A stretch of 64,000 nucleotides of DNA from NCBI GenBank assembly GCA_963721115.1, contig CAVRIA010000006.1:186001-250000 (forward strand). Direction: 5' to 3'. Numbering within the stretch: the stretch's first letter is position 1; every line of letters begins with the position of its first letter. The position numbers were made by a program, and so were the translations under genes. This document shows, piece by piece, positions 1 to 8,925 of this stretch. A model generated the notes under the pieces. It was not told the origin of the DNA and did not search any database. It saw nothing but the letters and a program-made list of their open reading frames with translations. Source of the DNA: CAVRIA01 sp963721115. Lineage in GTDB: Bacteria; Desulfobacterota; Binatia; HRBIN30; CADEER01.

Positions 1-10
1 GCTCGCGAAG

Positions 11-1273
11 TCAGGCGCTGTGGAACCAGAAGCGCCGCACCGCCAGGCCCCTGCCGTGCTCGCCCGGGGTCTCGGGCTGGATCTTGACCTCCACCTCGTC
101 GCCGGGGCGGGGGCGCCGCTCGCCGAGCGGCAGCTCGATCTGCCGCCAGCCGCCGCGCTCGACGGTGACCTCGGCGTCGACGTAGACGTTCTCCGGCCGC
201 ACCCGCCCGAGCCAGCGGTCCCACACGACGGCGCGCAGGCGCGCCGCCGACGCTCCCGGCAGCGCCGGCGCGAAGACCTCGGCGCCGAAGGAGGCCAGGC
301 TCTCGGGCGTCTTCAGAAACCCCTGGCCCTCTTCCCCCTGGATCCAACGCAGCTCGACCCCGCCGTCGCGCTCGAGGGGATACCAGCCGGCGGCGCACTG
401 GATGCTGTCGTTGAGGCCCATCTCCATCCACGGGTACTTCACCAGCGTGTAGAACTGGATGTTGTCGAAGAGGCCGGGCGGGAAGTGCCAGCGAAAGCGC
501 TCGCCGCGCCGCGCGCGCAGGAAGATGTGCTCGTCGCGCGGCATGTCCGAGTAGAGCCGCAAGAAGCGGCGCCACAGCGCGCGCTGCCATCTCTCTCCGC
601 GCGGGATCGGGGCGAGGTCGCGCGTCACCATCGCCTCGACGGCGAAGCCGGTGCCCTCGATCAGCTCGCGCAGCTCGTGCGGGTTGTACTCGCGGTTGTG
701 CCGGGCGCCGTAGCCGAACAGCGGCGAGTAGCGGTCGACCATCTGACTGCCGCCGCGCAGGAAGGTGGAGAAGCGCTCCAGCGAAAAGGCGTTGGGCGTG
801 GTGACGACGGCGATTCCCCCCGGCCGCAGGACGCGGTGGATCTCGGCCAGGGAGCGCACCGGGTTGACGCCGAGATGCTCGATGAGCTCCGAGAAGAGCA
901 CGACGTCGAAGCTCTCGTCCGCATAGGGGAAGGTGTCGGTCTCGATGTTGAACGCCTCGTACTCGAAAACGATCTCCTCGCCGGTGCGCTGGTGGACCAG
1001 GCGGTCGGCACCGTGCTTGGCGTCGGGGCCGAAGTAGTTGCCGTGCCGCAGCGCGCCCGTGCACAGGCGGTGCAGGCACAGGCTGAGGAAGTACGGGCTC
1101 GAGCCCAGCTCGAGCATGTCCTTGTCGCGAAAGGAGTCGGGGATCATCTCGAGGGTGGCGAGGAGGCGTGGCAGGCCGGTCGCGATGAGGCTCTGGCGCA
1201 CGCCCGGCTCCTCGAGCTCGGCGCGGAAGTGGACGAGGTCGTCTTTGAGCTTCTCGAGGTTCTCGGGTTGCAT
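11..1273 (-). CDS. Class I SAM-dependent methyltransferase with C-terminal beta-rich domain
   Basis: Predicted 420-residue cytoplasmic methyltransferase, probably acting on a sugar, glycolipid or lipid-linked intermediate of the surrounding glycan pathway. The Rossmann-type core spans about residues 45-230: a motif I variant LELGSSP (55-60, without the usual GxGxG), an acidic stretch SFDVVLFSELIEHL (121-134) and the post-motif LRPGG (149-153). About residues 300-420 form a separate domain rich in predicted beta strands ending in WFHSA. It resembles the N-terminal part of the glycosyltransferase at 4199-5836, so it may bind carbohydrate; that is inference. The ATG at 1273 is the first start upstream of the conserved core. 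It is the last gene of a minus-strand operon, 116 bp after the GT39-like gene. Substrate cannot be read from the sequence. Confidence 0.8.
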   Translation of the reverse strand: MQPENLEKLKDDLVHFRAELEEPGVRQSLIATGLPRLLATLEMIPDSFRDKDMLELGSSPYFLSLCLHRLCTGALRHGNYFGPDAKHGADRLVHQRTGEEIVFEYEAFNIETDTFPYADESFDVVLFSELIEHLGVNPVRSLAEIHRVLRPGGIAVVTTPNAFSLERFSTFLRGGSQMVDRYSPLFGYGARHNREYNPHELRELIEGTGFAVEAMVTRDLAPIPRGERWQRALWRRFLRLYSDMPRDEHIFLRARRGERFRWHFPPGLFDNIQFYTLVKYPWMEMGLNDSIQCAAGWYPLERDGGVELRWIQGEEGQGFLKTPESLASFGAEVFAPALPGASAARLRAVVWDRWLGRVRPENVYVDAEVTVERGGWRQIELPLGERRPRPGDEVEVKIQPETPGEHGRGLAVRRFWFHSA

Positions 1274-1389
1274 GTGTTCTCTGCCGCTCCGGTCGTTGCG
1301 GGTTAAAGCCCAGGAGGGAGCCGATAGGCAAATCGCCGCGCATCGTCTTCCGGCGGGTCTCGGCCCGAGGGATGCGGCGAGGGGCGCGG

Positions 1390-2986
1390 TCAGCCGTGCG
1401 GGTTGCGCGCGTACAGCCGGTAGAAGCGCACCCTCATCTTGCCGCTCGGTCCCAGGCGGGCGACCTCGTGGAAGTGGGTCTTCAGGTACGCGGCGAACGG
1501 ATCGCGCGGCTTCACGAACAAGACATTCACGAGCACCATCGCCCGCGGGGCCCGTTCGAGGCATTCGATCGCCGTCCTGTACTGCTCCGCGGTGTTGTAG
1601 CGGGGAATCAGGAGATTGTACGGCGTCGGGTTGACCGCGGGCAGCGCCAGATAGATCCATGCTTCGTGCGGATAGACGAACAGTCGCGGCGGCGCGGCAT
1701 CGTCGACCTGGAGCGTCCGGCGCAGATCGCGGAGGAGGCCCCACTTGTCGTCGTCGCCGGCGAGCGTGCCGAAGGCGGTCGGGTAGAGCACCGGATTCGT
1801 CTTCCAGGCGAGGCGATAGTTGGTCCAACCCTTGGCGAGCACGATCGCGAGCGCCGCGGCCCAGGCGAGCCGCGCGACGGTCCGCGCCGCTCCCCTCCGC
1901 GAGAGCCACGGCGCCGTCCTGACGCGGTAGGCCATTCCGGCGAGCACCGGCAGCGCGAACGGGGCCGCGAACGCCACGTGAGCGATGTCGGGGTAGTAGA
2001 CGATGCCGCCGGCGGCGCTCAGCGCGAGCAGCAAAAGGATCGCGCGGCCGAGCTGCGGGCGCAGGCCTGAGCGCCGCATCGCCCAGAGCAGGGCGATGGC
2101 CTCGATGCCGAGAAGGACGGGGATGCTCTCCAATAGCCAGAGGTACGTGTACGCGGCGCTTCCCGCCGAGTAGCGGGCGTAGGCGGCCCATCTCACTCTT
2201 CCGAAGCCGTAGCTGCTGGAGCCGACGTTGTAGCCGCGATAGCGGGTGGTCACGAACGTGTACGTCGCGTACCACATCTCGGTGAACGAGGAGCGCCAGG
2301 CGGCATAGCCGAAGACGGCGGCGCACACCGTCGCGCCGCCGGCGGCCGCCCACGCGAGCTCGCGAACACAGCGGCGCCAGCGCCGTCCGTCGGTGCGGCG
2401 CGAGCGCGAGAAGCGCGACGGCGACGGCGAGCCACGCAGCCAGCCATACGCCGCGGGCCTGGTGGGTGCAGACGACCAGCCCCGCCAGCGCGCCGGCCGC
2501 GGCCGGACGCGCGCGCGACGATCCCTGCCAGCGCGGGGCGAGCAGCACGGCCGCCGCCGCGAGGCCGAAGGCGGTGGCGATCCAGTGGTGGCTCGCAATG
2601 TTCAACACTGGCACGCAGATCACTGGCACCAGGAGTCCGGCCACGACCGCCTCGGCCATGGAAGCGACGCGCAGCGCGAGGAAGTAGGTCGACACCATGC
2701 CGACGGCGTGCAGCAGCGACGTGGCGGCGCGCGCGCTGGTGATCGACGTGCCGCCCAGGGCGTACGCGAGAGCGTAGAAGTAGTAGCTGCCGGGGGCGAG
2801 GAAGTCGAAGAAGTCGCGATAGGGCGCGTCGCCCTGCAGCACCCGCTTGGCCTCGTAGAGGATGAAGCTCTCGTCCGACCGGTTCAGCGTCGGCGGCAGA
2901 CTCATCAGATAGACGAAGCCGGCCAGCCCGAGGAGCCATCCGACGACGATCGGCGTGCGGCCGGCTACCGAATCTGGCGCGCGCAT
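1390..2986 (-). CDS. GT39-like polytopic membrane glycosyltransferase (one frameshift)
   Basis: About 531 residues once one extra base near 2362 is ignored. This is a multi-spanning GT-C type protein like the dolichyl/undecaprenyl-phosphate sugar transferases (GT39/ArnT group), expected to move a sugar from a polyprenyl carrier outside the cytoplasmic membrane. The first loop after the first membrane segment has the typical acidic pair (NRSDESFILYEAKRVLQG), followed by YRDFFDFLAPG. A short C-terminal soluble part has NPTPYNLLIPRYN and ends LYARNPHG. The same layout recurs in the genes at 23610-25255 and 26923-28541. The ATG at 2986 lies 6 bp after the stop of the preceding glycosyltransferase gene, so co-transcription is likely. 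The frame break sits between LAPL and VRELAWAAAGG and is most likely a sequencing insertion. Confidence 0.75.
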
Positions 2987-2992
2987 GGGAAT

Positions 2993-4180
2993 CTACCGCA
3001 GCCCGAGGCGCTCGAGCGGAAGCGGGCGACCGAGGAAGCCGTCGCGCAGGCCGCGCAGGTACTGGGCGAACTGCTGCGTGCGCCCCTGTCGGTGGGCGCG
3101 CCAGATCTCGCGCGGCAGGGTCCAGACGAGGTCGACGGGGACGAGAACGGCGAGGGCCAGTGCCTTGCCGAGCCGCGCCCCCGGGCCGTGCGCCTCGCGC
3201 TTCAGCAGTGGATGGCGCTCGACGAAATGCAGGCGCGCCGCGGCCGGGTAGCTCCAGCGGCCGAGGCGCATCCAGCCCTCGCGCTGCAGGACGATGGCGA
3301 GCAGCTCGAGCGGGATCTCGTAGGCACAGGAGCGCGCGAAGGCGCGCTTCTCCACGCCACTCGCCCAGGTGCGCAGCAGGCGGACGAGGTTGCGCGATCC
3401 GAGGTAGGTGCGAATCGGATTCCAGGGCAGCGGCTCGGCGTTGGGAAGGTCGGGCAGGCCCGGGTCGCGCGCCTCGGCCGGCAGATCTCCGCCCAGGGCC
3501 CCGGTCGTTCCCGAGCCGCGGTGGAAGACGCGCGAGAACGGCTCGTAGATGATCTGGAACCCCGCCCGCCGCGCGCGCAGCGACCAGTCGACGTCCTCGT
3601 GGTAGGCGAAGTACGATTCGTCGAACAGCCCGACCGCCCGCAGCGCCTCGGCCGTGAGCAGCAGGCTGCAGCCGACGCCGACCTCGATCTCGCGCCGGGT
3701 GTCGAAGCCCTGGCCGGGCAGGGCGTTGACGCCACACAGGTGCACCGCCTCGCGGCGATCGAAGTGCACCTCGGCGTAGCCGACGTCGAGCATCTCCGGG
3801 CGGTCCATCCGGTGGATGGCGCTGCACACCGCGCCGGCGCGCGGGTAGGCGTCGAGCGCCCACAGCATGGGCAGCAGGAAGTCGGGCGAGACGCGGGTGT
3901 CGTTGTTGAGCAGCAGCACCCCCGCCGCTCCCGCGTCGAGGGCGGCGCGGATGCCCGCGTTGTTGCCGCCGGCAAAGCCGCAGTTCTGCGGCAGGGGCAG
4001 GGTGCGCACGGAGGGGAAGCGCTCCCGGATCGCCGCGGCGGAGCCGTCGCGCGAGCCGTTGTCGACGACCAGAACGGACGCGCCGCCGAGATCGGCCGCG
4101 GCGAGGCTCTCCAGGCAGGCGAGGGTCTCCTCGCGGCGGTTCCAGTTGAGGACGACGATGGTGATCTCCTCGGCTTTCAT
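2993..4180 (-). CDS. Family 2 glycosyltransferase
   Basis: A 395-residue GT-A fold glycosyltransferase, family GT2, rhamnosyltransferase-like subgroup, expected to add a sugar from a nucleotide donor on the cytoplasmic face. Visible motifs are the N-terminal strand ITIVVLNWNR (6-15), the nucleotide-binding VVDNGSRDGS (38-47), GFAGGNNAGIRAAL, the donor/metal-binding LLLNNDT and the catalytic-base region FDESYFAYHEDVDWSLRARRAG. The C-terminal 150 residues have no strong membrane segments but include basic helices. It is a paralogue of the upstream gene at 4199-5836, and both end in the same RPLPLERLGLR tail, so they arose by duplication. Spacing of 18 bp upstream and 6 bp downstream places it in the minus-strand operon. 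Acceptor and donor sugars are unknown. Confidence 0.88.
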   Translation of the reverse strand: MKAEEITIVVLNWNRREETLACLESLAAADLGGASVLVVDNGSRDGSAAAIRERFPSVRTLPLPQNCGFAGGNNAGIRAALDAGAAGVLLLNNDTRVSPDFLLPMLWALDAYPRAGAVCSAIHRMDRPEMLDVGYAEVHFDRREAVHLCGVNALPGQGFDTRREIEVGVGCSLLLTAEALRAVGLFDESYFAYHEDVDWSLRARRAGFQIIYEPFSRVFHRGSGTTGALGGDLPAEARDPGLPDLPNAEPLPWNPIRTYLGSRNLVRLLRTWASGVEKRAFARSCAYEIPLELLAIVLQREGWMRLGRWSYPAAARLHFVERHPLLKREAHGPGARLGKALALAVLVPVDLVWTLPREIWRAHRQGRTQQFAQYLRGLRDGFLGRPLPLERLGLR

Positions 4181-4198
4181 GCGCGCCTCACCAAGCCT

Positions 4199-5836
4199 TC
4201 ATCGCAGGCCGAGCCGCTCGAGCGGCAGGGGGCGGTCGAGAAGCCCGTCCCACAGCCCGCGCACGAGCGCGCCGACCTGCCCCAGGCGGCCCTCGCGCCG
4301 CGCGATGCCGACGTCGCGCGGCAGCGCCCGCAGCAGGACGTACGGGACGCGCGCCACCATGGCGAGGAGCGACGGCGACGGCTCCGGTCCGTGCGCGCCG
4401 CGCGGCGTGGCGCAGTAGAGCCACAGCGCCCTGCGATAGTTGAACGCTCCGATCTTCAGGGCGGGCTCCTGCCGCATCACGGCGGCGAGCAGCTCGAGCG
4501 GCACGCCGTACAGGCTGGACAGCGTGAAGTAGAGCTTCTGCCGCAGCGTCGCGTGCCGGCGGATGAAGCGCACGGCGTTTCGCGCTCCAAGGTAGGTCTG
4601 CACCGGATTCCACGTCAGCGGCATGGCCGCGGGGAGCTGCGGTCCGGACTCGATCGTCCGCACCCCGCGCACCGGCCGCGCCAGCGCGGCCGTGCTGGTG
4701 GACTTGGTGTGCCAGACGCGCGAGTAGGGGTGCCAATAGATGCGGTAGCCGGCGCGGCGAGCGCGGAAGCACCACTCGACCTCTTCGTGGTAGGCGAAGT
4801 ACGACTCGTCGAGCGGCCCGACCTCGTTCAGCGCGTCGGCGCTGAGCAGGACGCTGCACCCGACCACCACCTCGACCTCGCGCCGGCTGTTGAATCCCTG
4901 CCCGGGCAGGGCGTTGACGCCGTAATGGCGAATGATTCCGTGGCCGAAGTAGATCTCCAGGTAGGCGGACTCGAGGATGTCGGGGTGGTCGGAGCGCAGG
5001 ACGCCGCTGGAGACGGCGGCGGCCTTGGCGTCCGTGTTGAGCACCCAGACCAGCGGATGCAGGAAGTCCGGCGCCACGACCGTGTCGTTGTTGAGCACCA
5101 GCACCGCCTTGGCCCCCTTGTGCAGGGCGGCGAGGATGCCGGCGTTGTTTCCGCCCGAGTAGCCGCGGTTCTCCGGCAGGGACAGGATCTCCTGGTCGGG
5201 AAACCGCGCCCGGATGGTCTCCACCGACCGATCGCCGGAGCCGTTGTCGACCACCAGCACCGAGGCGCCGCGCAGGTCGGCCTCGGCCAGGCTCTCCAGA
5301 CAGCGGATCGTGTCCGCCGGGCGCTTCCAGTTGAGCACGACGATCGTGACGTCGCTGGCCGACAGGCGCGCGCCGCGCAGCCAGGCGCGGCGCACGCGGT
5401 AGCCGTCGAGCTGCGACCAGAGCAGCGCCGCCGGGCCGGATTGGGGGTCGATCCCCACCTCGATGGCGACCTCGGAGCCGGCGGGCGGCGGCGCGAAGAG
5501 GGGGAACTCGAAGGTTCGCCACCCCGTCTCCGAGCGGAAGCCGACGTCGATGTACGGCCCGAACTGCGGCAGCCGGCCGACCAGACGGTCGTAGGCCGTG
5601 AGCCGCCAGGCGGTCCGCGCAGCGCCGGGCCGGTGCGGGACGTACACCTCGACGCCGACGACCAGTGCCTCGTCGGGCGCCTCGACCACCTGGCGGGTTT
5701 GCACCCGGGAATACCCGCGGGCGAGGAGGCGCCGCAGCGGGGCGGGCAGCAGCCGGGTCAGGCGGGTCCCGCCGCCGTTGGGGGAGTCCGCCTCGGCCCG
5801 GCTCTCGCGACTCGATTGGTTGGCGCTGTCGTTCAC
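4199..5836 (-). CDS. Family 2 glycosyltransferase with extra N-terminal beta-domain
   Basis: A 545-residue protein. Residues about 165-545 form a GT2 catalytic unit: VTIVVLNWKRPADT, LVVDNGSGDRS, GYSGGNNAGI, LNNDT and LDESYFAYHEEVEWCFRARRAGY. They are closely similar to the neighbouring gene at 2993-4180. The first 160 residues are extra. They include a basic segment ending in TRLLPAPLRRLLARGYSR and a strand-rich stretch with GWRTFEFPLFAPPPAGSEV, resembling the C-terminal region of the methyltransferase at 11-1273 (GGWRQIELPLGER). This suggests a shared carbohydrate-binding or partner-binding module, which is inference. It is the first gene of the operon. Upstream there is only an intergenic stretch with a palindromic repeat (5957-6111). 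The start codon is ATG at 5836. Confidence 0.87.
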   Translation of the reverse strand: MNDSANQSSRESRAEADSPNGGGTRLTRLLPAPLRRLLARGYSRVQTRQVVEAPDEALVVGVEVYVPHRPGAARTAWRLTAYDRLVGRLPQFGPYIDVGFRSETGWRTFEFPLFAPPPAGSEVAIEVGIDPQSGPAALLWSQLDGYRVRRAWLRGARLSASDVTIVVLNWKRPADTIRCLESLAEADLRGASVLVVDNGSGDRSVETIRARFPDQEILSLPENRGYSGGNNAGILAALHKGAKAVLVLNNDTVVAPDFLHPLVWVLNTDAKAAAVSSGVLRSDHPDILESAYLEIYFGHGIIRHYGVNALPGQGFNSRREVEVVVGCSVLLSADALNEVGPLDESYFAYHEEVEWCFRARRAGYRIYWHPYSRVWHTKSTSTAALARPVRGVRTIESGPQLPAAMPLTWNPVQTYLGARNAVRFIRRHATLRQKLYFTLSSLYGVPLELLAAVMRQEPALKIGAFNYRRALWLYCATPRGAHGPEPSPSLLAMVARVPYVLLRALPRDVGIARREGRLGQVGALVRGLWDGLLDRPLPLERLGLR

Positions 5837-5956
5837 GATCTTCGAGACAAGAGTAGTCGCCAGTCAACCATGGAGGGCATGGGCAAGGCAATTGCGCGCT
5901 TGTGCGGATCATCATAGAGGGGCTGTCGATGTGTGGGGTCCCTATCCCATCCGAGA

Positions 5957-6111
5957 CTGTCGGTTTTCCTCGAGGGTCGAGATTCCCCCCCTTTGGAAAA
6001 GGGGGGTCAGGGGGGATTTTGAGATGGATTCGTGCGGCCAAATCCCCCTCAATCCCCCTTTTCCAAAGGGGGAGGTCGGAGTCGCTCGTCTCTCAACGAG
6101 AAAATCGACAG
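5957..6111. repeat. Palindromic MITE-like element, copy 1
   Basis: A 155-bp element with terminal inverted repeats CTGTCGGTTTTC and GAAAATCGACAG. Inside are two G/C-run palindromes (CCCCCCTTTGGAAAAGGGGG type) separated by a short spacer. The reverse complement of the same element lies at 11504-11656, and similarity continues about 10 bp past the left end (TCCCATCCGAG). A third copy with the same ends but a different interior is at 34895-35084. No ORF or transposase is present, so this is a non-autonomous mobile repeat. It fills most of the 319-bp gap between the operon start at 5836 and the MBOAT stop at 6156; nothing else is recognisable in that gap. Confidence 0.85.
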
Positions 6112-6155
6112 GCCCGTCCAGGAAGAGGGGGCCGGACAAGGGAGCATCGAACCGC

Positions 6156-7326
6156 TCAGAGCAGGCGCGCCAGGTAGTGGAGGGCGCTGCCGACGTCGGT
6201 GACGACGAAGATGAGGGCGAGCGAGAAGTAGTTGAACGTCGCGAACGTGCTCAGGGCGTAAGCGACCTTGCTGCGGCGCCACCAGCCGACCAGCCCGGTG
6301 GGCAGCCGGCGGCCGAGGTCGCGGCAGACGACGCCCACCCAGACGAGGCCCACGGCCTGCAGGAACCCCCACAGCGCGAAGTTCCACGCCACGCCGTGCC
6401 ACAGACCGCAGAAGGTCATGGCGACCACCTGCCCGGCGACGATCGCCAGGCGGTCGCCCCAGCCGCCGCCGGTGCGGCGCATGATGCGGCGCGAAACCGG
6501 GACGAACAGGTAGGCGCGCAGCCAGCGGGTCAGGGTGATGTGCCAGTTCTGCCAGAGCTGGACGAGGTTGCGGCGCAACAGCGGCCGGTCGAAGTTCTCC
6601 GAGATGTCGTATCCGAACACGGCGGAGAGCCCGATGGCGACGTCGCTGTAGCCGGCGAAGTCGAAGTAGAAGCGCAGGCTCCAGGCGTACAGCGCCAGCA
6701 GCAGGATGCCCGAGCCGTGCTTCTGCGGCGCTGCGACGATCGGGTTCGCCCAGACGCCGAGGTAGTGCGCGATGAGCAGCGCCTTGACGAGGCCGAAGAG
6801 GATGCGCTCCAGCCCGCCCAGGACCCTCGCCCTGTCGAAGGCCGGCCACTGGCCGCGAAAGTACTCCAGCGTCTCCATCGGGCCGCTCGGGTAGGTGGGC
6901 AGGAAGGCGATCCACGCCAGGACCTCGCGGAAGCCGACCTCGCGCAGGGTTCCCCGGTTCGCCTCGACCAGCGCCGCGGCGGCCTTCAGCACGAGGTACG
7001 ACACGCCGAGCAGCGCCAGCCCGCCCTGCGAGGGGAGGACGCTCAGCCGCCCTCCCGACAGCTTGTTCCAGAGGAACAGGGCCGTGAGCAGGGCGATCCC
7101 GACGACCGTCGGAAGAAGGGCGGCGCGGCCGCGCGCGGCGCTGGCGGCGCGCATGAGCAGGAAGAGCGCCGCGCAGGCGACCAGTAGCAGCGGCACCAGC
7201 CGGTAGTCGTAGAGCCCGAGTCCCGACCAGGCTGGCGAGGGAGAGCGTCTCGCGGCGCCAGCTCGCCGGCACGACCAGCCAGTAGATCGGCGCGAAAGCG
7301 AGTGCGGCGAGCAGGCCGAGCAGCAT
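6156..7326 (-). CDS. MBOAT family membrane O-acyltransferase (one frameshift)
   Basis: About 389 residues after one extra base near 7222 is ignored. A polytopic membrane-bound O-acyltransferase (AlgI/DltB type), expected to carry acyl groups across the membrane for O-acylation of a surface glycan. Diagnostic motifs are FLPTYPSGPMETLEYF, FYFDFAGYSDVAIGLSAVFG, WQNWHITLTRWLRAYLFVP, and the putative catalytic-His motif FCGLWHGVAWNFALWG near the C terminus. The reading starts MLLGLLAALAF at the ATG at 7326. The shift falls between LASLV and GLGLYDYR. No SGNH gene or FIYxxF microprotein is adjacent, unlike the second MBOAT gene at 48418-49608. It is divergent from the sulfatase-like gene at 7478, with 151 bp between the starts that presumably hold two promoters. 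Confidence 0.85.
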
Positions 7327-7477
7327 GGCGGGGCGTTCCGGGGACGGGCTGTCTTACGGTCTGTGCCGCTCGACTGCAACCCCGGCGCCGAGCTGGCGAA
7401 GCGCGGTGCGAATCAGTGTTGCACTTCTGCGGGCCGACTGGCACCTTACGACCTTGCTCTCCCGCTCGGGCCCATTT

Positions 7478-8888
7478 GTGCAACGTCGTCGTTCCCTCGT
7501 GCTGCTGGCGTGCGCGCTCCTCGCGTTGCTGCCCTCGTGCCGGTCCGGTCATCGGAGCAAGCCGAACGTCCTGTTCGTCGTGATCGATACGCTGCGCGCC
7601 GACCGGCTCGGCGCCTACGGCAACGACCGCGGGCTGACGCCCTTCTTCGACGAGCTGGCGAAGAAGGGAGTCGTCTTTCGCAACACCTACGCGGCCAGCT
7701 CGTGGACCGTGCCTTCCGTCGCCTCGATCTTCACCTCGCGCTTTCCGTTCCAGCACCACGTCGCCACCTTCGATTCGAAGATCGCCGACGCCGAGGTGAC
7801 TCTGGCCGAGAAGCTGGAGGGCGCCGGCTACGATACCGGCGGCTTCTCGGCCAACTTCCGCCTCGCCAAGGCTCTCGGCTACGGGCAGGGCTTTCGCCGT
7901 TGGTCGACCTATGCCGGGACGGAGCAGCAGGGGGTCAAGGTGAGGGGGGACCGCCTGCGCGCCGAGAGCCTGACGTGGCTCGCGGGGGAGGCGGACAAGA
8001 CGCCGTCGTCGGCGCCGCACTTCCTCTACCTGCAGTACATGGAGCCTCACAGCCCGTACGAGCCGCCCGAGCCGTACCGGAGCCGCTTCGCGCGCAGCGC
8101 GCCCGGGAGTGGACGTCGCGGCCGCGAATGCGCAGCTGCGGACGCTCAATTTCAAGGCATTCAGCGCCGACGAGGTCGACGTCCTGCAGTCTCTCTACGA
8201 TGGCGAGGTCGCTTCGGTCGACGGCGAGGTGCGCGCGCTGTTCGCGGCGCTCGAGGAGCGCGGCTTCCTGAACGGCGCCGTGGTGATCGTCACCGCGGAC
8301 CACGGCGAGGAGTTCAAGGAGCACGGCCGCATGGCGCACGGCCACGACCTCTACAACGAGACCATCCGCGTTCCACTCATCGTCCTGGCGCCCGGCATCG
8401 ACGGCGGCAAGGTGATCAACGACAACGTTTCCCTGGTGGACATCGCTCCGACGATCCTCGACCTGATCGGGCTGCCGAAGCAGCCGACCTTCGAGGGCCG
8501 CTCCCTGGTGCCGCTCATGAAGAGGAAGTCCCTCGTCGAGTGGCTTCTCCACACCCGGAACCCGCTTCCGGACGTGATCAGCGAGCTGCCGAAAACCGGC
8601 TCGCGCCTGGACATTCGCGCCCACTCCGAGGCCCTCGTGCGCGGCCGCAACAAGCTGCTGATCGGGCTGCGCGGCCGCGAAAAAAAGGAGGTGCCGGAGC
8701 TCTACGACCTCGCCGCGGATCCCGGCGAGACGAAGAACCTGCATCGGCCGAACGCGATCCGGACGCTGCGTACGGCGCTGCAGAAGGAGACCGCGGCACT
8801 GGCGGAACGCGCCAATCCCGCCGCCGAGACGGGTTCGGTCGACGAGGCGACGAAGGAGAAGCTGCGCGCTCTCGGCTATCACTTCTGA
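7478..8888 (+). CDS. Sulfatase-like lipoprotein A, Thr nucleophile (one frameshift)
   Basis: About 469 residues after one extra base near 8110 is ignored. Alkaline-phosphatase superfamily, sulfatase-like. I chose the GTG at 7478 because it gives MQRRRSLVLL, a hydrophobic helix and a lipobox LLPSC (Cys 21), so the enzyme would be membrane-anchored in the periplasm. Metal/active-site features are VVIDTLRADRLGAYGN (Asp 37), SSWTVPSVASIFTSR with Thr 77 at the position of the formylglycine precursor, MEPHSPYEPPEPY, and TADHGEEFKEHG. The tail is EKLRALGYHF. With Thr instead of Cys/Ser at the nucleophile, phospho-transfer as in phosphoethanolamine or phosphoglycerol transferases is as likely as sulfate-ester hydrolysis. 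It lies 37 bp upstream of the spermidine-synthase-like gene. It is one of six paralogues in the window. Confidence 0.85.
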
Positions 8889-8925
8889 GACCGGTCGGGG
8901 GCGACGGAGGGGGGGCCTGGACGAC

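Noticed and set aside
2393..5917. Very long open frame (over 1,100 codons) on the plus strand opposite the two glycosyltransferases
   Set aside because: It runs antisense to three well-supported genes, is rich in Arg/Gly/Ala/Asp as expected for a GC-rich shadow, and has no recognisable domain. Similar antisense frames at 8578-11160, 27524-30787 and 46705-49683 are rejected for the same reason.
5957..6111. Rho-independent terminator
   Set aside because: The element has strong stems but no T-run, and exact copies elsewhere with paired terminal repeats mark it as a mobile repeat.
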